Below, one piece after another: positions 60,968-64,000 of a DNA stretch of 64,000 nucleotides. A program made the position numbers and the translations under genes. Each line of letters starts with the position of its first letter. Positions within the stretch are counted from its first letter, which is position 1. A model generated the notes under the pieces. It worked only from the letters and a program-made list of their open reading frames with translations, was not told the origin of the DNA and made no database searches. This DNA comes from Ottelia alismoides (Eukaryota; Streptophyta; Magnoliopsida; Alismatales; Hydrocharitaceae): NCBI GenBank assembly GCA_037367405.1, contig JAZKJV010011400.1, positions 4,400,501-4,464,500 on the forward strand, read 5' to 3'.

Positions 60968-62155
60968 TCAGGGAACTTCTTCGATAAAGACATCAACCTG
61001 TTGGCCGACGGTGGCATTTAGTTTCTCGGGCTCGACCGAATAGATCAACTGCAGTACGCGCGTATCGACGCGTTCACTAACGGTGCCGCTGAGCGATTTC
61101 TTGGGAACCACAAATGGTTCGGAGCGCACAAAGGTCAGGGCGACTTGCTGATCGGCTCGACCGCGAACTGCGGCAAAGGCTTTGGCACCGGTTTTCAAAC
61201 GCGGTATTTCGGATTCATCGATCTCCACGCGTACATGTAAGGGTTGAGTAACTCCCAGGACCATCAAGGCGTTGGTCAATACGGCCGCGGCTGCAAACTC
61301 ACCGACGCGAATCTTGACTTGCAGGACCGTGGCATTTAGCGGCGCGCGGACCGTCAGCAGATCGAGATTAGTACGGGCCAGATCTACGTTGGCAGAGGCT
61401 TGCGCGATGGCCGCTTTCTGAACGTCGAGCGTTGGAGCCGAATCGCTGCCGGCCAGCAGATCGAGGTTGGCCTGGCTCTCGCCTACTCGCGCTTCGGCTT
61501 CGGCTACTTTGGCCTTGGCCAGTTCGTTGGCCAGGCGGCGGGCTTCAACTTCTTCGTCGGAGATCGAACTGGTGGCTGCCAGTTGTTGAGCTCGCTTGTA
61601 TTGTTGGGCTGCATTAGCAAAGTCGGCTTTGGCCTGGTTTAGCAGCGCTTGACTGGCGGCCAATTTGCTACGAGTAGGCGCGACCTGACCTAGGAGTTCC
61701 TTCAGTTTGGCTTGGGCGGCGGCTTCGTTGGCCAAGGCAATTGTCAGATTGGCCTGAGCGGCGCGATCATCCAGGACAAACAGTGGGTCACCTTTTTGTA
61801 CGACCTGCCCCGGTTTGACATTCACCTCGGTCACCAGTCCCGGCACTTGAGTCCCGATCGAGACCGCTTCGCCGGCCGGTTCAACGATGCCGATACCTCC
61901 GATGTAACGTGGGCCACTGGTGCGCTCGCCCGGTGTACTGGCCGGGGATTGTGCAGTGTCCACCGAAGCCGATGGTTGATCGGTTGTCCCTTGAAAGGCC
62001 ACGGAACGAGCCAGACCGGGTTGTGTCGGGGGCATTACGCGAGCTTCACCGACGGGCCTGGCCGGTGTGCTCTTGGAGATCAGTTGCGCGGCGTAACCCA
62101 GCAGAGCCAAGGCGCCCAGTACACTACCCCACGCCAGCAATCGATTCAGGATCAT
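60968..62155 (-). CDS. HlyD/DevB-type membrane fusion protein
   Basis: A 395-residue periplasmic adaptor. An N-terminal membrane helix (LLAWGSVLGALALLGYAAQL, about residues 5-24) is followed by a Pro/Ser-rich linker. Then comes a biotinyl-lipoyl-like lobe (GLVTEVNVKPGQVVQKGDPLFVLD), a long alpha-helical hairpin rich in Ala, Gln and Lys (about 130-260), the second lipoyl half (TVRAPLNATVLQVKIRVGEF) and a beta-barrel C-terminal domain. Such proteins link an inner-membrane exporter to an outer-membrane channel. Its ATG overlaps the ATPase gene's TGA by 4 bases (ATGA), so it belongs to a DevBCA/MacB-like exporter with the two next genes. Confidence 0.88.
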   Translation of the reverse strand: MILNRLLAWGSVLGALALLGYAAQLISKSTPARPVGEARVMPPTQPGLARSVAFQGTTDQPSASVDTAQSPASTPGERTSGPRYIGGIGIVEPAGEAVSIGTQVPGLVTEVNVKPGQVVQKGDPLFVLDDRAAQANLTIALANEAAAQAKLKELLGQVAPTRSKLAASQALLNQAKADFANAAQQYKRAQQLAATSSISDEEVEARRLANELAKAKVAEAEARVGESQANLDLLAGSDSAPTLDVQKAAIAQASANVDLARTNLDLLTVRAPLNATVLQVKIRVGEFAAAAVLTNALMVLGVTQPLHVRVEIDESEIPRLKTGAKAFAAVRGRADQQVALTFVRSEPFVVPKKSLSGTVSERVDTRVLQLIYSVEPEKLNATVGQQVDVFIEEVP

Positions 62156-62931
62156 AACGTCGGCCCTTGTGTACCAGATTTCGAAATGTCAACGGCCTTT
62201 TCTGAGGTGGCCAGTGGATTGCGCTCGTCTTCCATTCGCGTGTGCACATCGGTGATCTTGCCGTCGGACATCGATGATATGCGATCCGCATACTTATAGA
62301 TTCGATCGTCGTGAGTCACCACAATTACGGCCCGCTCGGGTGTCACCGCCAACTCGCGCAGCAGTTGCATCACGGTCTGACCGGTTTGCGCATCCAGCGA
62401 AGCTGTTGGTTCGTCGCAGATAACCAATCGCGGGCTGTGGACCAAAGCGCGGGCGATAGCCACTCGTTGCTGTTGTCCGCCGGAAAGTTGGGATGGCAAT
62501 TTATGCTTGTGGGCTTGCATGCCCAGTCGATCCAGCATGGTACCCGCCTGGCGCACGGCGCGTCCAAAGGAGACATGCTGAGCAACCAAGGGCACCGCAG
62601 CATTTTCGGCTGCAGTCAACGTTGGCAAGAGGTTGAACTGTTGAAAGATAAAGCCGATGTTGGCGGCTCGAAAATCGACCAGTCGGCCACCGCGCAGTTT
62701 ATGCAGCGGCCGGCCGAGCACTTGCAGATCGCCCGCATTGGGCGTCAACAGTCCAGCCAGCACGGATACCAAGGTGGTCTTGCCACAACCGCTCGGTCCA
62801 ACCAGAAACATCATTTCGCCCAGACGCACCGAAAAGTCTACGCCGCGGAGAACTTGAATGCGCGTGCCACCGGAACCAAACTCTTTGATGATTCCTTGAC
62901 AACTAGCCGCCAGTCCAGGATCGACATCCAT
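62152..62931 (-). CDS. ABC transporter ATP-binding protein (DevA/LolD-like)
   Basis: A 259-residue ATPase. Walker A is [11 protein letters not shown]. The Q-loop is [20 protein letters not shown], the ABC signature [19 protein letters not shown], and Walker [17 protein letters not shown], with the H-loop [16 protein letters not shown]. The pattern matches the MacB/LolD/DevA subgroup, which powers FtsX-like permeases. The ATG at 62931 is chosen because family similarity begins shortly after; an in-frame upstream start at 63024 would overlap the permease gene. The ATPase lies between permease and adaptor, all on the minus strand. Confidence 0.92.
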   Translation of the reverse strand: MDVDPGLAASCQGIIKEFGSGGTRIQVLRGVDFSVRLGEMMFLVGPSGCGKTTLVSVLAGLLTPNAGDLQVLGRPLHKLRGGRLVDFRAANIGFIFQQFNLLPTLTAAENAAVPLVAQHVSFGRAVRQAGTMLDRLGMQAHKHKLPSQLSGGQQQRVAIARALVHSPRLVICDEPTASLDAQTGQTVMQLLRELAVTPERAVIVVTHDDRIYKYADRISSMSDGKITDVHTRMEDERNPLATSEKAVDISKSGTQGPTL

Positions 62932-62983
62932 GGACGGCAGCGAGGAGTTGCGGGTGAAGAGCGAGCGTAGCACAGTAGCTGGT

Positions 62984-64000
62984 TTATCCCCGGAAGACGA
63001 TGGCTGGATCAACAAACAACACACGTCGCAGAGCCAGCAAGGCGGCCAGCAACATGATCAAGGCAGCGATGCCTCCGGAAGCCACGGCGACTTGCCACGG
63101 CAAGAAAAAACCACGAAAGTTCGGTGATTTACCGGCCGTTTCAAAAAACGTGGCCGCCCCGGCCAGCCCAACCGAATATCCCACCAGTCCCACCACAGCC
63201 GCTTGCAGCAAGACCATCAACAGCAGCCGTCGGTTCTTGATGCCGATCGCTTTCAGAGAGGCAAAGTGCCTCAAGTTCTCCAGCACGAACAGATTGAACA
63301 TCAGACCTACTACAGCGATGCCAACAATGATTCCCAGGGCAATCACGGTGGCAAAGCTCACTGGGATACCGGTGTTATCGATGACGTAGCGGATGGCCTT
63401 ATCGCGAAACTGATCGCTTGTTAGCGCCAGCAAACCCGTTTGTTGATGGATGGTTTGGGCTACTTGTTCGACGCTGACACCGGGGGCCGATTTGACCAGA
63501 ATGAATGACAGTTGATTGCGACCATTGTTGGTGTACTGCAAAGCCTGCGAGTAGCGCGTGTAGAAAGTGATCGACGAAGTGAACTTGGGCGTATCCTCGA
63601 CGATGGCGACTACTACCGCACGACGATCGTTCAGTTCCAGCATCTTGCCCAGGGCGATCTTTTCGCCTCGCCAGACTTTGCCGAATGAATCCCGAGCCAC
63701 AGCGACCGAATCCGGCCGCTTGAGATCAAATGGATCACCCATGACCACGCGAGAGGGAATGCCAACCAGCGAATTATCGTCGGCCCCGATCAACAAAGCC
63801 GACTCCAGTTCGCCGGTTTGCGTGCGTACGGTGGCCATGGCTTTGAAGTAAGGTACGGCCCACTCGACACCCTGCACACCACGCACCCTGGCCAGTTCTG
63901 TATCGCGCAGCGGAAAGACGGTATCGAGATTCTTGACACCAGGATCCATCACCCAAATGTTGGCTTCAGGCGTGTCATCGATGATACCGGCCGAGCGGCT
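62984..64000 (-). CDS. FtsX-like ABC permease, DevC type (5' end outside window)
   Basis: At least 338 residues, the frame remaining open to the window edge. Four C-terminal hydrophobic helices are near SFATVIALGIIVGIAVVGLMFNLFVLE, LLMVLLQAAVVGLVGYSVGLAGA and ALIMLLAALLALRRVLFVDPAIVF. The extracytoplasmic region before them contains IWVMDPGVKNLDTVFPLRD and EWAVPYFKAMATVRT, as in DevC permeases. DevBCA exports glycolipids in heterocysts; the substrate here is unknown. The N-terminal helix is expected outside the window. An internal GTG at 63952 is not the true start. Confidence 0.88.
   Translation of the reverse strand, partial: SRSAGIIDDTPEANIWVMDPGVKNLDTVFPLRDTELARVRGVQGVEWAVPYFKAMATVRTQTGELESALLIGADDNSLVGIPSRVVMGDPFDLKRPDSVAVARDSFGKVWRGEKIALGKMLELNDRRAVVVAIVEDTPKFTSSITFYTRYSQALQYTNNGRNQLSFILVKSAPGVSVEQVAQTIHQQTGLLALTSDQFRDKAIRYVIDNTGIPVSFATVIALGIIVGIAVVGLMFNLFVLENLRHFASLKAIGIKNRRLLLMVLLQAAVVGLVGYSVGLAGAATFFETAGKSPNFRGFFLPWQVAVASGGIAALIMLLAALLALRRVLFVDPAIVFRG

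Overview
The window looks like a planctomycete chromosome, most likely order Pirellulales (lineage is inference). The signs are a DUF1501/DUF1800 gene pair, a large secreted protein with an N-terminal LExLDRRELY-type motif and a C-terminal dockerin, many NHL, PQQ and LamG beta-propeller proteins with signal peptides, a PTPMT1-type phosphatase, a giant TPR protein, mixed strand orientation and moderate-to-high GC. No rRNA, tRNA, CRISPR array, prophage or DDE insertion sequence was recognised. About 47 protein genes are called.

Layout. 0.3-4.2 kb: MoxR ATPase, DUF58 protein, M20-type peptidase and a small BFD-like [2Fe-2S] protein. 4.4-9.8 kb: giant propeller/cohesin-like/dockerin protein, a methyltransferase and a TolC-like protein. 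10.2-13.2 kb: bacillithiol deacetylase gene bshB1 overlapping a RegB-type redox histidine kinase, followed by a RegA-type regulator. 13.5-17.3 kb: secreted three-gene operon (cysteine-rich NHL/coiled-coil protein, PhnD-like binding protein, PQQ-repeat propeller). 17.67-19.63 kb: complete-looking group II intron with its maturase. 19.7-25.3 kb: LamG/propeller protein, small membrane protein, class V aminotransferase, coaD, Gfo/Idh/MocA oxidoreductase and a membrane protein. 25.5-32.6 kb: TPR protein, inositol-monophosphatase-like enzyme, rnhA, NHL protein, lipase-like hydrolase, PTPMT1-like phosphatase coupled to an unknown secreted protein, Nudix hydrolase. 32.6-35.5 kb: DUF1800-DUF1501 operon. 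35.6-38.7 kb: two conserved unknown proteins followed by an ATP-dependent DNA ligase. 39.7-43.5 kb: panB, an LRR lipoprotein coupled to a zinc alcohol dehydrogenase, and a membrane-anchored unknown. 43.9-51.6 kb: U32 peptidase-family protein, then a CheB-CheR-PAS protein translationally coupled to a PAS histidine kinase with a receiver domain. 51.9-60.7 kb: TolC-family lipoprotein, GT61-like glycosyltransferase, and a 1709-residue TPR-C39 peptidase-TPR protein. 61.0-64.0 kb (minus strand): DevBCA/MacB-like exporter, its permease running off the window end.

The most distinctive thing in the sequence is a dense population of palindromic repeats. A REP-like core (two hairpins facing each other as TAGCCACC...GGTGGCTA) occurs at about twelve loci. 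In several it sits inside a ~150-bp MITE-like element whose ends are inverted repeats around TTGGACAGCGCCA. A second palindromic element ('element B', with CTCCCCCAGC/GGGAGAGG arms) is nested inside REP copies at an identical junction in two places. The group II intron is inserted exactly inside another REP copy, and removing it restores the repeat base for base. Each full MITE copy carries an open frame of about 50 codons. In one case (DUF1501, 32.6-34.1 kb) every possible start codon of the downstream gene lies in or before the element, so the repeat now supplies that protein's N-terminus.

Candidates for undescribed biology are this repeat-intron-element nesting, the ligase-associated three-gene cluster at 35.6-38.7 kb, and the cysteine-pair-rich secreted operon at 13.5-17.3 kb.
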